Shown here one piece after another: positions 44,801 to 56,210 of a stretch of 64,000 nucleotides of DNA. Every line of letters begins with the position of its first letter. The stretch's first letter is position 1. The DNA comes from Lycorma delicatula (Eukaryota; Arthropoda; Insecta; Hemiptera; Fulgoridae), in the NCBI RefSeq assembly GCF_047948215.1, contig NC_134467.1:37552520-37616519 (forward strand). Direction: 5' to 3'. The position numbers and the translations under genes were made by a program. The notes under the pieces were generated by a model. It had not been told where the DNA came from and made no database searches. It saw only the letters and a list, made by a program, of their open reading frames with translations.

Positions 44801-46620
44801 TCTACCAAGAGCAACATATTTCTCAGGGTCAGCGTTATACAGAACCTAACATACATAGGCTGTCATCATGGCCAATTGCCTGTGTTGGTCAGGTCATCTA
44901 TCTTTCTGTGTAAAATAGAACTGCTCTGTCTGTGAGTGGACTGACCATGGGTTCTGGCCTTTCTTTTTATAATATAACGGTGCATTGATTTTAATCCTTA
45001 TGCATTTCCAAATTGGATTTCTCCTGTATAGAAGAATATCCATGCTGTTCATTAAAATTTTAGCTAGAGGAATTTTTGTTATTTAAAATCTAATGGAATA
45101 GACCTAAATGAGATTTTGGCACTTTTATTTTGATGTGTTGTATCTTTTATCAGGGATTAATTTACATAATTTTACATAAAAAAAAAAAATTGATTGAAAT
45201 TGATCAAATACAAAATTTGATTTTTACTTACCTAGTAATGAACTTATATGTAGAATTTGTTGCTCAAATAAATTGTATTAATATGCAATTACTTTTGAAA
45301 AAAAAAGCTTACGTAAACAACTGAATTCACAAAATCATGGTGTATGATTGATAAGTTCTTTACAAAACCTCAGATTAATCAACCACAAAGTGTTTCGTTC
45401 CACCCAACATGATTGCAGCAGAATAAAAAACTAATTTGTTACTGCGTATCAGAATGTGTCAAATCCTCTCTCTGAAATGTACTTTTATTCAGTCATCTAA
45501 GTAACATTATCATTCAGTTCACCCAAGTTATGATTGTATAAAAAACATTATTACTATCACAAAAATAACTCTTTACGAGCAGTAGATTTATAAAACAACA
45601 AATACTCCTAATTGAAACAATGCATTATAGATTATGCTCTACTTAGTTAGGAAAAGTTTACAAATTACATAGACTCAAAGATTAAGGCTTGTTTTTGACA
45701 GAAAGTGGGTTTTTAGTATCTCAGATTTCTTTTAAATAATCAGTGGAGATTTAATTATTATTTTTAAGTAGGCTTGATTGCTGTGTGTAGTAACATATGC
45801 CAACAACATTACGTTAAACTGCACCCAGGAGTACACTCATAAATTTACAATTACTGGAAGGTTTGATTTTGTATTATAGGTTATCACAAGAATATAGTCC
45901 ACAGCCAAAGGTGGCCGGTTACATTATGAAAAATGCAGATTCATTTCGATGTTTACATTTGATACGAGCCATCACTAGCTGGTTAGCTAAAAATATCCAA
46001 TGTGAAGGACCATTTTCATGCTGTCTGATTTTTATCGTGTATGTTTCAGTTTTTATCGGCTTCAAGTTAAAACAAATTTAATGTTAAACATGGCTTCTAC
46101 TATTTGCCATTTTATTTTTACTTTACACTGATTAATTTTCAGGATATTATTGTTTGGGAAGTCCCGGATATTGTAAAATTGTCGTGTAATCGTATGAAGT
46201 TTACTGCCCTAATCAGGATCCAAGAACAATAATTTCAGCAGATCTAACTTTCTTCCCTTGAATTATTACTTAGAGCTTAAATTTTTATATACATATGTAT
46301 AAATTGCCAAACTTCTTCAACAGAGGGTTAAAATCTCTGCCTTTCATCCAGTCTGTACTGAATCCAGTGGGTTTGAATCCCAATTACGATTGGGAGTTTT
46401 TGCTTGCTACAAAAATTTATCTTACAGAATTATTCCTACAGCAACTGTAATTGACTGGTTGGCCTGTAATTGCTTGACAACAAAGTTGTAATACTTTCCA
46501 GGCTTTATAATTTATTCTTATACAGCGGAAAAATAATTCTATATGAAAAAAGTTATGTAATTCTTTTCTGGGGTGTGAATAATTTATGATGAAGTTTTAT
46601 TATAAAATTATTATTGTATG
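41880..46620. other. Long AT-rich intron stretch, few features
   Basis: A (CT)n tract lies at 42833-42852. At 46316-46480 a phrase CCAGTGGGTTTGAATCCCAA (B-box-like) suggests a weak tRNA-derived SINE fragment; a similar GTGTTTGAATCCTG lies at about 40052. Several short frames (for example 43888-44070 and 45863-46081) show no motif. Otherwise nothing could be supported in these 4.7 kb. Confidence 0.4.
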
Positions 46621-46669
46621 TTTGTTTAAAAACAAAAAAAAAAGATTTAAATATTAAAAAATCAGTACT

Positions 46670-47504
46670 TTTTCCCCCACCTCCAAAATCACCTTCCAAG
46701 AACTTTTTATTTTTGTATGTTTACTATGTTAAATAAGAAACTAAAAAACATTCCACCAAAAAATATACAACAAATAAAAAGTTACCAGAGATTTTTTTTT
46801 GGAGGGGGTGAATTATATTGAAATTTTATTATTACTAAAAGTTTAATTAATTTGTTTTAAATAATTTAAATTTTTAATTTTAATTTATAATAAACTTTTA
46901 ATTACTTAAAAAAGTACTAAGAATTTGCTCTAAAATTACTTAAAAGTACCTTTTTTAATTTACTTTAAAATTTTAATATTAAGAATTTAAATAAACCAAA
47001 AAAAGTTATGAAAAATTCAAAGAATTGATATTGTTATAATTTCATCGGCCCCTCCAACCCCAACATTGCCTCCAAAGTATTTTTCTTTTTTTGGGTCGCT
47101 TTCACTATTACTAAGCCTAGGAAAACTTTAAAAAATATGCAATAAATAAAAAGATATTTTTGATTTTTGGGGAAGGGGGAATTTTGGTGAAAAATTATTT
47201 TAAAAATGGTGAGCTAAGCATCCACGTATGTACTAAGCTTAATAGTATAAAGTGGGGTTGTGTATACAAAAGTTTGAGAAAATTGTGCCCAAAAAATTAT
47301 AAACCCTCACTCTCTGGAAATATTGATCCCAAAATTTTATGTATAAATTACCTCAAGCACACGAATCTCTGTACAAAATTTCATAAAATTCGGTTTATCC
47401 AGTCAAAAGTGAACATGCATCATACATACGAACATTACTCCCTGGATCATGAAACATCAAGGAATAAAAAAAAAATCCATACCCCAATTTTGTTCTGTTG
47501 TTGA
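46670..47504 (-). repeat. Dispersed repeat, inverse partner of 25560-26120
   Basis: Ordered inverse matches: CACCTCCAAAATCACCTTCC, GGGTCGCTTTCACTATTACT, GAGCTAAGCATCCACGTATG and AATAGTATAAAGTGGGGTTG. It continues to TACAAAATTTCATAAAATTC / GGTTTATCCAGTCAAAAGTG, a phrase typical of non-coding ends of several insect transposons. It abuts the truncated left end of the Tc1-like element at 47505. The 114-codon frame at 47160-47504 runs through repeat sequence and is not convincing. Confidence 0.5.
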
Positions 47505-49115
47505 GAATTTTCATTATGTGGCAGACTGCTTGCTGTTTGGTGTTTCGGGTTGTCGTATTAGTACATAAACAAACAGAATTATTGGTTTTTATGCTTTTAT
47601 AATTCATTGTCAATTAATTTTTGGTGACCTTGTGGAGTTTCTGTTATAAGTTTGTTATTCATATTCTAGTTAGTACAATGGATATAATACCATAAAAGCA
47701 GTCAAAAACTGTTGCTCTGTCCCAACACACACAAATGACTAAAAAGACAGATTGCCAGTGAGTGTAGTGTGGGGTTAGGTACGGTAGTAAATAGAAATCG
47801 TGAAAAGGGTTAACGGAACAGGTTTTGTCTTCCCAAAGAGAAAAGGAAAATGTGGGCGGAAAAGAAAACCACACCCATTCCTACACAGGATAGATTACTA
47901 ATAAGGAAAAGCAAAATATATCCACGATTATCAGCTGTTAATCTTAGTAGAGAATGTTAAAAATCAGATGGGTGGATAAAGTGACAAATGAAGAGGTATT
48001 GCGACAAACAGATGAAGAAAGAAGCATTTGGAAAAATATAGTTAAAAGAAGAGACAGACTTATAGGCCACATACTAAGGCATCCTGGAATAATCGCTTTA
48101 ATATTGGAAGGACAGGTAGAAGGAAAAAATTGTGCAGGCAGGCCACGTTTGGAATATGTAAAACAAATTGTTAGGGATGTAGGATGTAGAGGGTATACTG
48201 AAATGAAACGACTAGCACTAGATAGGGAATCTTTGAGAGCTCCATCAAACCAGTCAAATGACTGAAGACAAAAAAAAAAAGAAATCTTAGTAGGGACTTG
48301 AGAGCCAATGGGACTAATTTTTCTGGTATGACAGTTGTAGAAATTTGTTGCCAGTGGGAAGGATTGCTCAGAAACCTAAAAAGAAGCAGTTGCTGACACA
48401 GGTTATGAAAACAAAAAGACTGCAGTAGGCAAAGGAACATAAAGAATGTACTACTGAGATGTGGAAACAAGTTATTTTTTCAGATGAGACTCATTTCTTT
48501 GTTCAAGGGGAGAGAATAGCCTACATTCGTAAGTCAGCAAATGAGAAGACTATTACGTCAGCACACCCACAACAAACTCCCACACACCCGACCAAAAAGA
48601 TATTTGGGGACGTTTTACACATGAAGGGCCAGGAGCACTTATGTCTGAGGATGGGATGATGAAATCGGACTGTTACATTAACATATGCAAAAGAAAAATA
48701 GTCCCACTTGCAGAAGAACCCAGAACTCATTTTCCAAAATGACCTTGAACCTTGTCACATGTCAAAGAAAGCAAAAGAGTTCATCAAAAACCAAAAAATT
48801 TGAGTGCTCTTGTGGCCTGGGAACTCCTCTGACCTGGATCCCATTGAAAATTTATGGGTCATACTAAAAAGACTTGGGCGAAAATGAATTGTAGCACAAA
48901 TACCTTAATTAGTTCAATGATATAGGTTTAGTTTCGAGATGAAGAAATCATTTTCTACCTTAGTGGAATCAGTGCCAAAGAGGATTGAGACAATCAAAAA
49001 CAAAGGAGGATCATAACTATTAAATTTCAGTAAATTTGATTATTAAACATTTTTTCTTGTAAAAATAACATTTTCTGTTAAAAATACTGTATTCAGATTA
49101 ATTTGTTCGGTACTG
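47505..49115 (+). mobile_element. Tc1-like transposon copy 1, left end missing, LINE nested inside
   Basis: Colinear with the copy at 62489-63747. The transposase reading starts at the ATG at 47678 (MDIIP, stop, QSK..LSQHTQMT) and can be followed in pieces: DNA-binding part with GRKRK, then IFSDETHFFVQGERIAYIRK (first catalytic Asp, about 48477-48530), and DLDPIENLWVILKRLG with the catalytic Glu (about 48830-48880). Many stops and frameshifts. The right terminal repeat ends at 49115 (inverse CAGTACCGAACAAATTAATC), but the left terminal repeat is absent: homology starts at GAATTTTCATTATGTGGCAG. A LINE-W copy interrupts it at 47951-48282. It ends 142 bp before the next shep exon. Confidence 0.88.
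47951..48282 (+). mobile_element. LINE-W copy H nested in the Tc1-like element, 11-bp TSD
   Basis: AATCTTAGTAG is duplicated at 47940-47950 and 48283-48293. The empty site is confirmed by the intact Tc1 copy at about 62925 (GATCCTAGTAGGGACTTGAG). The frame 47954-48265 (103 codons) is fully open, from MLKIRWVDKVTNEEVLRQ to the natural end SNQSND, with an A-tail of about 12. One of the best-preserved copies. Confidence 0.95.
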
Positions 49116-49257
49116 TGTATATTAAAATAATATTGAGATTATACTTAAGTAATTATATATTAAAATCAGCTTATTAAAATGTTATAAAAAAGCAGCAATA
49201 TTTAAATGGTTGTATTTAAAATTATTAATTTGTTATCTATCGATTGTTTTGTTACAG

Positions 49258-49496
49258 TACGGATCACACAGAGTGCCAACAGCTGCGTCGCCGGCAAATA
49301 CAAACTCTAGTTCAAGTTCTAACACGGGCTCACAATCGGGAACGTTATCAACAAGTTTGAGTAATAGTAACAATGTTAGCAACGTCAGTAATAACATAAA
49401 TCAACAAGACCAACAACAGTTGTCGAAAACTAATTTGTATATCAGGGGACTAACTCAGAATACCACGGATAAAGATCTTGTTAATATGTGCGCTCA
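49258..49496 (+). CDS. shep: shep exon: Ser/Asn/Gln-rich linker and start of RRM1
   Basis: Coding exon of 239 bp. Acceptor GTTACAG (49251-49257), donor GTAAGTAT from 49497, entering in phase 0 and leaving with two bases of a Gln codon. It encodes [20 protein letters not shown], then [15 protein letters not shown], an Asn/Ser/Gln-rich spacer, and [20 protein letters not shown] ending VNMCAQ. The block [22 protein letters not shown] and the RRM1 start KTNLYIRGL (RNP2 = LYIRGL, about 49433-49450) are close to Drosophila Shep as I know it. RRM1 binds single-stranded, AU-rich RNA in the RBMS family, and RNP2 supplies an aromatic stacking residue (Tyr). No stop, no frameshift, and codon use far less AT-biased than the surrounding intron. 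The in-frame TAA at 49498 lies in the intron. Confidence 0.93.
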
Positions 49497-49499
49497 GTA

Positions 49500-50930
49500 A
49501 GTATTTTCATACAGTTGTATTTGTACTTCTTTTAATCTTTTTGTCTTATTTAATATAAAAAAAGACAGCAATAGATTTTATAACTTTCCCTCTTGGCCAC
49601 GCATTTAGTTATGAAATACATTTTTGAAAAAAACTTTCTGATCCAAGATGCTCAACAAAATAAAGCAATAACCAAAATTTTTAATATTAGTAACACAGTT
49701 TTGAAAAACGTGTTTTGACTTTTTGAAAGTTTGGGGGGATCATGCATCAGCGGGATTTTTTTAATGATTAAAATATCCCTTTTAAATTGATTTTAAATAA
49801 ACTAAAATTTTTTTTTTTTGTTTAAATTCGGTAGTAGATCCCCTATTATAATATTAAATTATAAGAATTAAGATACATTAGTGAATTTTTTTGTTTAACA
49901 AAACATGTTTTGAACATTAAAAATTTGAAATTGCAAACAAAAGGACTTGTCATTTGGGGGCTCCTGTATTCAAGGGGAGCATTCAAATTAAATTAATTTT
50001 TAAGAAAATTATCCCTAAGTAATGATAATAAATTTTAAAAAGAAATTTTTTAAAATGTTTTAAAAATGAAAAGATACTGCCATAATTATAAATAACCAAA
50101 GTAGTAAATTTTCTACAAAGAGAAGAAGATTTTTGGTTATTTCTTTTTCTTTTTTTTTTTCAAGAAATACTAAAGAGCTACCAAAAAATTAAGATTTTCA
50201 TCTTTTAAATGCAATGGGTAACTTGTGAGATGGATGTAAAGTAAAATAAATTTAAAAAAAAACACTTTTTGTTACCGTAGACCATGGAATGGGATGTGCA
50301 TAAAACTTTTATATTAGTTTGAAGGCCTGTCGATGTAGAGAATATAGATGCAAAAAAAATTCCAAAAACTCCTTTTTTGAAGTAAAACATAGGTAAAAAA
50401 GAAAAATATAGTCAGTTTTTTGGGAAGGGGTGAAAATTAAATAAAAATTTTTGGTAATTTATGATCTCGATAAAAAAAACCTCAACTTTTATAAGAAAAG
50501 TTTTGTTTACTTGAACTTTTATTTTTGTTTTGAAATATCCCAATAAAAATTTGAAATTTTATCTCGACTTTCTAAACTTTAAAAAACTTATTCAAGATTT
50601 GATCATCAATTTATTTTTTTGACGATGCTATCTTGCATTGCTTTAAAAGCTCAGCTGTCAGAGATGTTTCTATAATATACAGTATTTTATTACATATGTA
50701 TTCTGTTTGCTTTATAAGTCTATTTAGTTTCCCCGATTCTCAAACATGGCTATTTCCAAAATTTAAAAAGGTACTGTACTATCATCATTGAGATCACCAC
50801 TTTCAATTAGCTTTCAGGATATCCATTATAATTGCCATATATTTTTACCGCATAGTAAAATTGCTGTACTCTTTTAACACAGGAAGTAGAAGTACAGAAT
50901 AGATTTGTTTTATGTATGGTGTACATCTAC
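49500..50930. other. AT-rich intron, diverged repeat sequence
   Basis: Stretches with TTTTTNAAAAAC and GGGGGATC phrases (49730-50000, 50410-50560) resemble the AT-rich repeat at 46.7 kb in style, but I could not align them. No coding. Confidence 0.35.
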
Positions 50931-50968
50931 TCTGGCCGAGGTGGAGGTTAAAACCTGTTTTAACCTCC

Positions 50969-51119
50969 AGTAACTGCCATTCAAATAATACCGGATGCAT
51001 GAGGATGATATGTATGAGTGTAAATGAACTTCGATTTACTTCGAGATTTGGAACTCTCGGCTTCAAAATCAGCTGATTTGGGAAGACGCGTTCACCACTA
51101 GACCAACCCCGGTGGGTTA
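50969..51119 (-). mobile_element. SINE-A copy 5, internally deleted
   Basis: CCAGTAACTGCCATTCAAAT, ATGAGGATGATATGTATGAG, then a jump to TTGGAACTCTCGGCTTCAAA, ATCAGCTGATTTGGGAAGAC and ACCACTAGACCAACCCCGGT. The tRNA-like head is the best preserved in the window: minus strand GGTTGGTCTAGTGGTGAACG for the A box. The middle (about 100 bp) is missing. At its left edge GGAGGTTAAAACCTGTTTTAACCTCC (50943-50968) is a perfect palindrome whose right half is SINE sequence. Confidence 0.85.
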
Positions 51120-51601
51120 AGTTGTTTTTAGTCTACCTGCCCTCGATTAATTGCTTACTTTTCACAATAAGTTAGTTAAACTTCTCAGTTTATTGTTTGT
51201 TCACCGCAAATTTCATTCACTTGATGAAAAGACTTGTGAATTTTCGTTATATAAAATTTGCATTCTGATTGTAAGATATTGATCTTCAATTATCATGTTA
51301 CCCAAGGTGTCTGCAGATTCTATTCATGAATTCAAAATGGCGCTCGCTTGGGGAGTAATAAATACATGAACTGGTTCTTTAAATCTTTAACATCAACTGG
51401 TGTTTCTTGGGATTGCAACTCTACTATGTCGCCAAATTACCTACAAAATGTCTCATTTATTTTAACTGCTGATTTTGTGTGATCTATTAACTGGCTATCA
51501 TCGGGAATGTGCCATTGATTGAAAACAAATTATCCAATCATTTGGTAATATGGGAAGCATTGAAGTCTTCTTTTTTTTTAACTTGATGAATTAATTCACC
51601 A

Positions 51602-51765
51602 TGAAGCTTTCAGAGAAATTTGTGTGTGGAGATATAGAAATGGAAGTTTGTAGTGTATGAAAAATTGTATGCCTCTCCTGGGATTTAAACACAGGACCCC
51701 TGGATGAAAGGCCACACCATTATGGATGTATACTACCACTCCATTATGGAGATGATCAGCAAATT
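51602..51765 (-). mobile_element. SINE-B copy 3
   Basis: CATGAAGCTTTCAGAGAAAT, GATATAGAAATGGAAGTTTG, ATGAAAAATTGTATGCCTCT, CCTGGGATTTAAACACAGGA (antisense B box) and CCATTATGGATGTATACTAC. Longest copy of this family. The tRNA-like half is on the right, read on the minus strand. Confidence 0.55.
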
Positions 51766-51779
51766 ACTTTAATTTAAAA

Positions 51780-53105
51780 TAACTTTTTAATTAATTGTAT
51801 ATGAATTTACTTATAAATAGAATACTTTTCATTTTAGTAATATTTTGAAACCACACAAATCCATTGTCGAAGTTATGATGTTGACTCAACATGCTGTTTT
51901 TTTGTTTTCATTTCCATTTTTAGTAGTTTTTTGAATGTTTGTTTATTTTTACTTATTCATCTCTTTTCAATCGTAATTTCTTCATCAATTAGTTGTTTTT
52001 TCCATTCTGGTAATTATATCAAAGCATATTTTTTATATAAGCAATTAATTTTACAAGCTGCAGTTCCTGGTGTTGCTTTGGGTATCACATACTACTTGTT
52101 ATCTGAAAGAAAACCCACATTAAAAAAAAAAAAAAATTAAATTTTATTCGTTTTATTATTTCTCCGTCCTGAAACTTTAATAAAATTCATCCACATCAAG
52201 GAAGTAAAAATTAAAAAAAATTGCAGGATGAGGAAAGGGAACCCGACAAAGTTTTTAAAATGTTTCTTCGAAAGTTGTTTATGATTTAAACTTTTTTCAA
52301 TTTTAAACAAAAGAGTAAGTGGTTTAATTTTTTGTCCTGTTTTTTTTTAAATATTTCAAATTAAAAATTATTATCAGACACTGTTAAGGTTTTAATCATG
52401 TAAAGTGGAGCTGTTTCTGGTAATAAGTTCATTGCAAGTATTATTAAACCAGGTCACATGTAATTCTATACTAGTAGAAGAAGAGATGTAAATTGTGATA
52501 ATGGACACGGAATTGAAATAAACGAGCAAAACTTCTTTAGTTAAGTTTAGTGTGAAACGTAAACTACTACATTTAAATAAAATACATCTAAACACTTTAG
52601 ACGTAACTTTAATTATAAATGCAGTACATAAATAGTTTCTGTTACGAAAGTTTGTGATATAATTTTTAATATCTTCTTCAACTATTATGAAAATTTAGAA
52701 TTTTCTGTTTAGTTTATGATATAAGTACATATTACGTACATACAGTTTACATATCGAATACAGTACAGTTTACATATCGAATGATTATTTATAGAAAATC
52801 CCAAACCCAAAATTTTGGCTGATAACTATCATTTCCCTTTAATAACTATGTTACTGCAACAACCAGAAAACTACAACCAGGAATGCTATAAAATTTAGCC
52901 TATCTTTTAAATTTCATTAATTTTTGGTAGCCATTTTTTAACAGAATTTGATTTATTCATTAAGCAACTTAGAATATTACAACATAAAAAACGATGCTGT
53001 AAATTTCTATCTATTCTTGTTATAAGCATTATTCCTCACCAAATATGCAGTTATTTATTCATATGAATAAATTTTCATGTAAAACCATCTTCAATATTCA
53101 ATAAA
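51780..53105. other. AT-rich intron, nothing recognised
   Basis: A CAAGGAAGTAAAAATTAAAA phrase near 52197 resembles one end of DR460 but is only about 20 bp. TACAGTTTACATATCGAATA is duplicated in tandem at about 52740-52782. The frame 51931-52140 is T-rich without motif. Confidence 0.4.
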
Positions 53106-53110
53106 TAGTA

Positions 53111-54367
53111 CAAGGGACATTCAATAATTAAAGAGACAAATTGATGTAGAAAAAACTGTGCATTATTACAAAATGAGACTTCCCCCAATGATGAACTAGT
53201 TTTTTTTATACCTGATGCCAAGAAGTCTTTGTTGTCTTGTTGTTTGAGCCACTTTCTCACAAATTCTTTGATGTCTTTGTTATTACTGAACATTTTCCCA
53301 CGTAATGCCTCCTTAAGTGGACCAAAGAAATGAAAATCCGAGGGAGCCAAATCTGGATTGTAGGGAGGATGAGGTAATAGTATCTTCCAACCCGTTTTTC
53401 CAATGGTTTCATCGGTCAGCTGGGCGGTGTGAGAGCGAGCATTGTCGTGTAGCAATATCACATCTTTTCTTTGAGATCCGCAACATTTTCCCTCATTGCT
53501 GGCTTTACTTTTTTCATCTGCATGTCTAAATAGTAGACACTGTTTATTGTACGCTGATTTTCCAAATAATCACAAAAGACGACACCTTGGAGATCCCAAA
53601 AAATGGTCAACATGACTTTTCTCGCTGATGCTTGCGTTTTGAATTTCTTTCGGACAGGTGAGCTGGTGTGCTTCCATTCCGTGCTTCGTTTTTTGAACTC
53701 TGGTTCAAAATGGTAACCCAGGTTTCATCACATGTTAAAATCTTGTTTAGAAAAGGGTCACCTTCCCTTTAGTAGTGTTCTTTAAAGTCTGTACACACTT
53801 TGAGTCTTTGTTTCTTTGTGTTGTTGTGTTAACTCTTTCGGGACCCATCTTGCACTTGTCTTGCTACTCTTGAGCTTGTTACTGATAATGTTATGAACTG
53901 TGTGAACACGTACTGCAACTGGTTTTGCTAAATGTTCAACTGTAATGCATACATCGGTCTTCATGAATAATATCGTCAATGCAGGTTTCAAGCGAAGGAG
54001 TTGACACTTCAACTGGCCGGCCAGGATGTTGCTTGTCAGTCACTGAAGTTCGATCGTTATTGAAATGTTTTAACCATTTATAAAAATTTCTGCAGTTCAT
54101 ATAAATTTCACCATACTGTAAAATCATTCAAAAAAAATTTTAGCCTGTTTTTCACCTTCAGAAAGAAAAAACAGATCACTGAATGTTTTCAAGCGGACAC
54201 ATCATCATTAAATGCAATATTGAGATTATAAACAAAACAATTTTTAGCAGTCAGCTGTTCTCAGCTCATTCCAGTGATGCCAACCTAGTCATGAAAGTAC
54301 AAAACTCCTCCTACAAACTGTTTCATTTCTACTTCAATTTGCCTCTTTAATTATTGAATGTTCCTTG
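53111..54367 (-). mobile_element. mariner element (1257 bp) with both terminal inverted repeats
   Basis: Left end CAAGGGACATTCAATAATTA followed by AAGAGACAAATTGA. The right end is its inverse (CAAGGAACATTCAATAATTA, AAGAGGCAAATTGA). TA flanks both sides (53109-53110 and 54368-54369), giving arms of about 34 bp with two mismatches. The minus-strand transposase is recognisable throughout: HTH region with NRNFYKWLKHFNNDRTSVTD-like sequence (frame 54127-53936), a linker (54012-53782), a Trp-Asp block (WDLQGVVFCDYLENQRTINS, about 53610-53545), then frame 53461-53075 with LLHDNARSHTAQL (second Asp) and NPDLAPSDFHFFGPLKEALR (third Asp). Two or three frameshifts make it inactive. Usual mariner length is about 1.3 kb, so nothing large is missing. 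Confidence 0.95.
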
Positions 54368-54429
54368 TATAAAGGAATTTTTCAGATCAGTGGTTCCAGT
54401 TTTAAGAGAACAACAATCTGTTTTTAAGC

Positions 54430-55060
54430 AATATAAAAATATAATTCTATTTTTTTTGCACATAAGTGCCAGGTTTTTTTTATGTTTAATACTTGCTCAG
54501 AGGACTCTTTTTCATCAGAACCTTTTTCATCAGATGGATATGTTCATGTGTTTCTGTGAATGTGTGTTTGGTGTTTCACACCTTATATCTCCAGAACTAC
54601 TCAACCGATTTTGTCCAGACTTGGTCAGTACTTCTGTATATGGAACATTGATGCCATTAAATTTTCAGCTTAAAAGACTGTAGAGCAAGGTCACCCTCAT
54701 TTCAAGATTTCATCTAATTAAGATCTTATTTTTCTTAGGCAATTTTTTAACAATTAAAAATTCCAAAAAAATGCTTTTGCAAAATTTCACCCCCATCTCA
54801 AAAAATGCTCTAAATAAACTCGTGTCTAAGTGGGTATTGTGCGTCATTAGTACCCCCTCTCAGCACAAGGAGCGCTAGTGTAGCACTGATATACAGCTGC
54901 TGTACTCTTCTGCTATGTGTAAAGTCACAGGTGAGCAGTAGAATTAAATGAATAAAATTAAAGTGTAAAAAAGCATTTAAAATGGCTGCTGGGTACCTCC
55001 ACACCTGTGCAAATGAAATACGGTATGTGCGCACGCTTCAGTTAGAATCATTGAATTAAA
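54430..55060. repeat. Unclassified dispersed-repeat-like sequence
   Basis: TCTCCAGAACTACTCAACCG / ATTTTGTCCAGACTTGGTCA is a phrase type common in non-coding ends of insect transposons (compare ACTACTGGACCGATTTACG at 3693). It is followed by AT-rich sequence and a GC-richer block at 54830-55040 (GCACAAGGAGCGCTAGTGTA). No partner copy in the window, so the assignment is by resemblance. Confidence 0.3.
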
Positions 55061-55742
55061 TAAAGAAAAAATATATTTAAATAAAATGATAAATATTTTA
55101 AATTGAGTTTTGTGTGTAAGCCACGCGATGAAAAATTTCTACAACTGTTTTGTCAGCATTTTTTAATCATGTAACCTTTCTAATTATTTCAAACACACAT
55201 TGTGTTATATTACACCCTCACAAAGAGTTTAGTTTATTTGATTTAAATGTTTTTGTTGGGCACAGATTAGTGTCCAAATCATCGAGATTGATAATTCAAT
55301 TTAGAATTAATCATAGATCATGATTTACATTGTTTAAGCTACAAGCATCTTAATGGCTTAGCCATTTCGGCAAAATATTTCATCTCTTTAAATTTAAAAA
55401 CGATAGTAGTAAAGGTTGATTCTGATCTGTACTGTAAATTATTTAAAAATGTTTTTATACAGTACAGTTATTTTGGGTACTAATATTAATTGGTAAAGTT
55501 ATATACCTTTTAAAACATTATTTTTTCTTAATTTAACTATTTAATTCTTTAAGTAATTGTCTTAAAATTGAGAAAGTTTAAATGTAATGTTTAAAATCAT
55601 CAGAAATAAAAATTTGGTTTTTTAAATCAAATTGAAAAGCTATAACAAAAAGATATGCAAAGTAAGATATTTGATTAAACAAATGTTTATGGTAATTAAA
55701 GTAAAATTCTAGATTATTTTAGATATGAAATAAATAATTAAC

Positions 55743-56210
55743 GGTACTTACCTATTAACGCCACCGCAGCTACAGCTTTATTTAAAAACAAAGTAATCAG
55801 TCGGATTTCGGTGGAAAATGAACAGTCTCTTTATTAATTTTAATAAATGGTTATTTATATTTATTTATTTTATAAATATAGTTTAACCTAAGCTCGCTTC
55901 ACTCGCTAACCGTGACTAATTAACACCGTAATTTTTTGAGTATTTATTTAATAAATTCAGTAATTACTGCAATAATTTATTATTTAAATAATCAAAACAC
56001 TCCTGTTAATTAGTCAAAGTTAGCGAGTGTAGGTTAAGTTTGGTTATATATTTATAAAATAAATAAATTATAACCATTTATTAAAATTAATAAAGAGACT
56101 ATTTTGAATCTATGTTAAACTCTATATCGGCCCATTTTCCACCGAAATCCGATTGACTACTTTGTTTTTAAATAAAGTTGTAGCTGCGGTGGCATTAATA
56201 TGTAAGTACC
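55743..56210. mobile_element. Foldback MITE copy 3 (468 bp), 8-bp TSD
   Basis: GGTACTTACCTATTAACGCC at the left and GCATTAATATGTAAGTACC at the right, flanked by TAATTAAC at 55735-55742 and 56211-56218. The arms are about 183 bp (55743-55925) and 206 bp (56005-56210) and complementary along their length. The right arm keeps an extra ATGTTAAACTCTATATCGGC segment missing from the left. The loop is about 79 bp of AT-rich sequence shared with copy 2. Non-coding. Confidence 0.95.

Larger units (their letters stand above)
373..49257 (+). other. shep: Giant shep intron (48.9 kb) filled with transposable elements
   Basis: Bounded by the GTAAGT donor at 373 and the TTACAG acceptor at 49252-49257, and phase 0. 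No other exon was recognised inside it, although an alternative small exon could be missed by eye. It holds most of the mobile elements listed below. Alternative promoters are common in shep and its RBMS relatives, so one could lie here. The GC-rich block at 2655-3235 is the only obvious candidate. Confidence 0.7.

Noticed and set aside
47160..47504. 114-codon + frame left of the Tc1-like element
   Set aside because: It lies in repeat sequence inverse to 25.6 kb, where the matching frame is not open.
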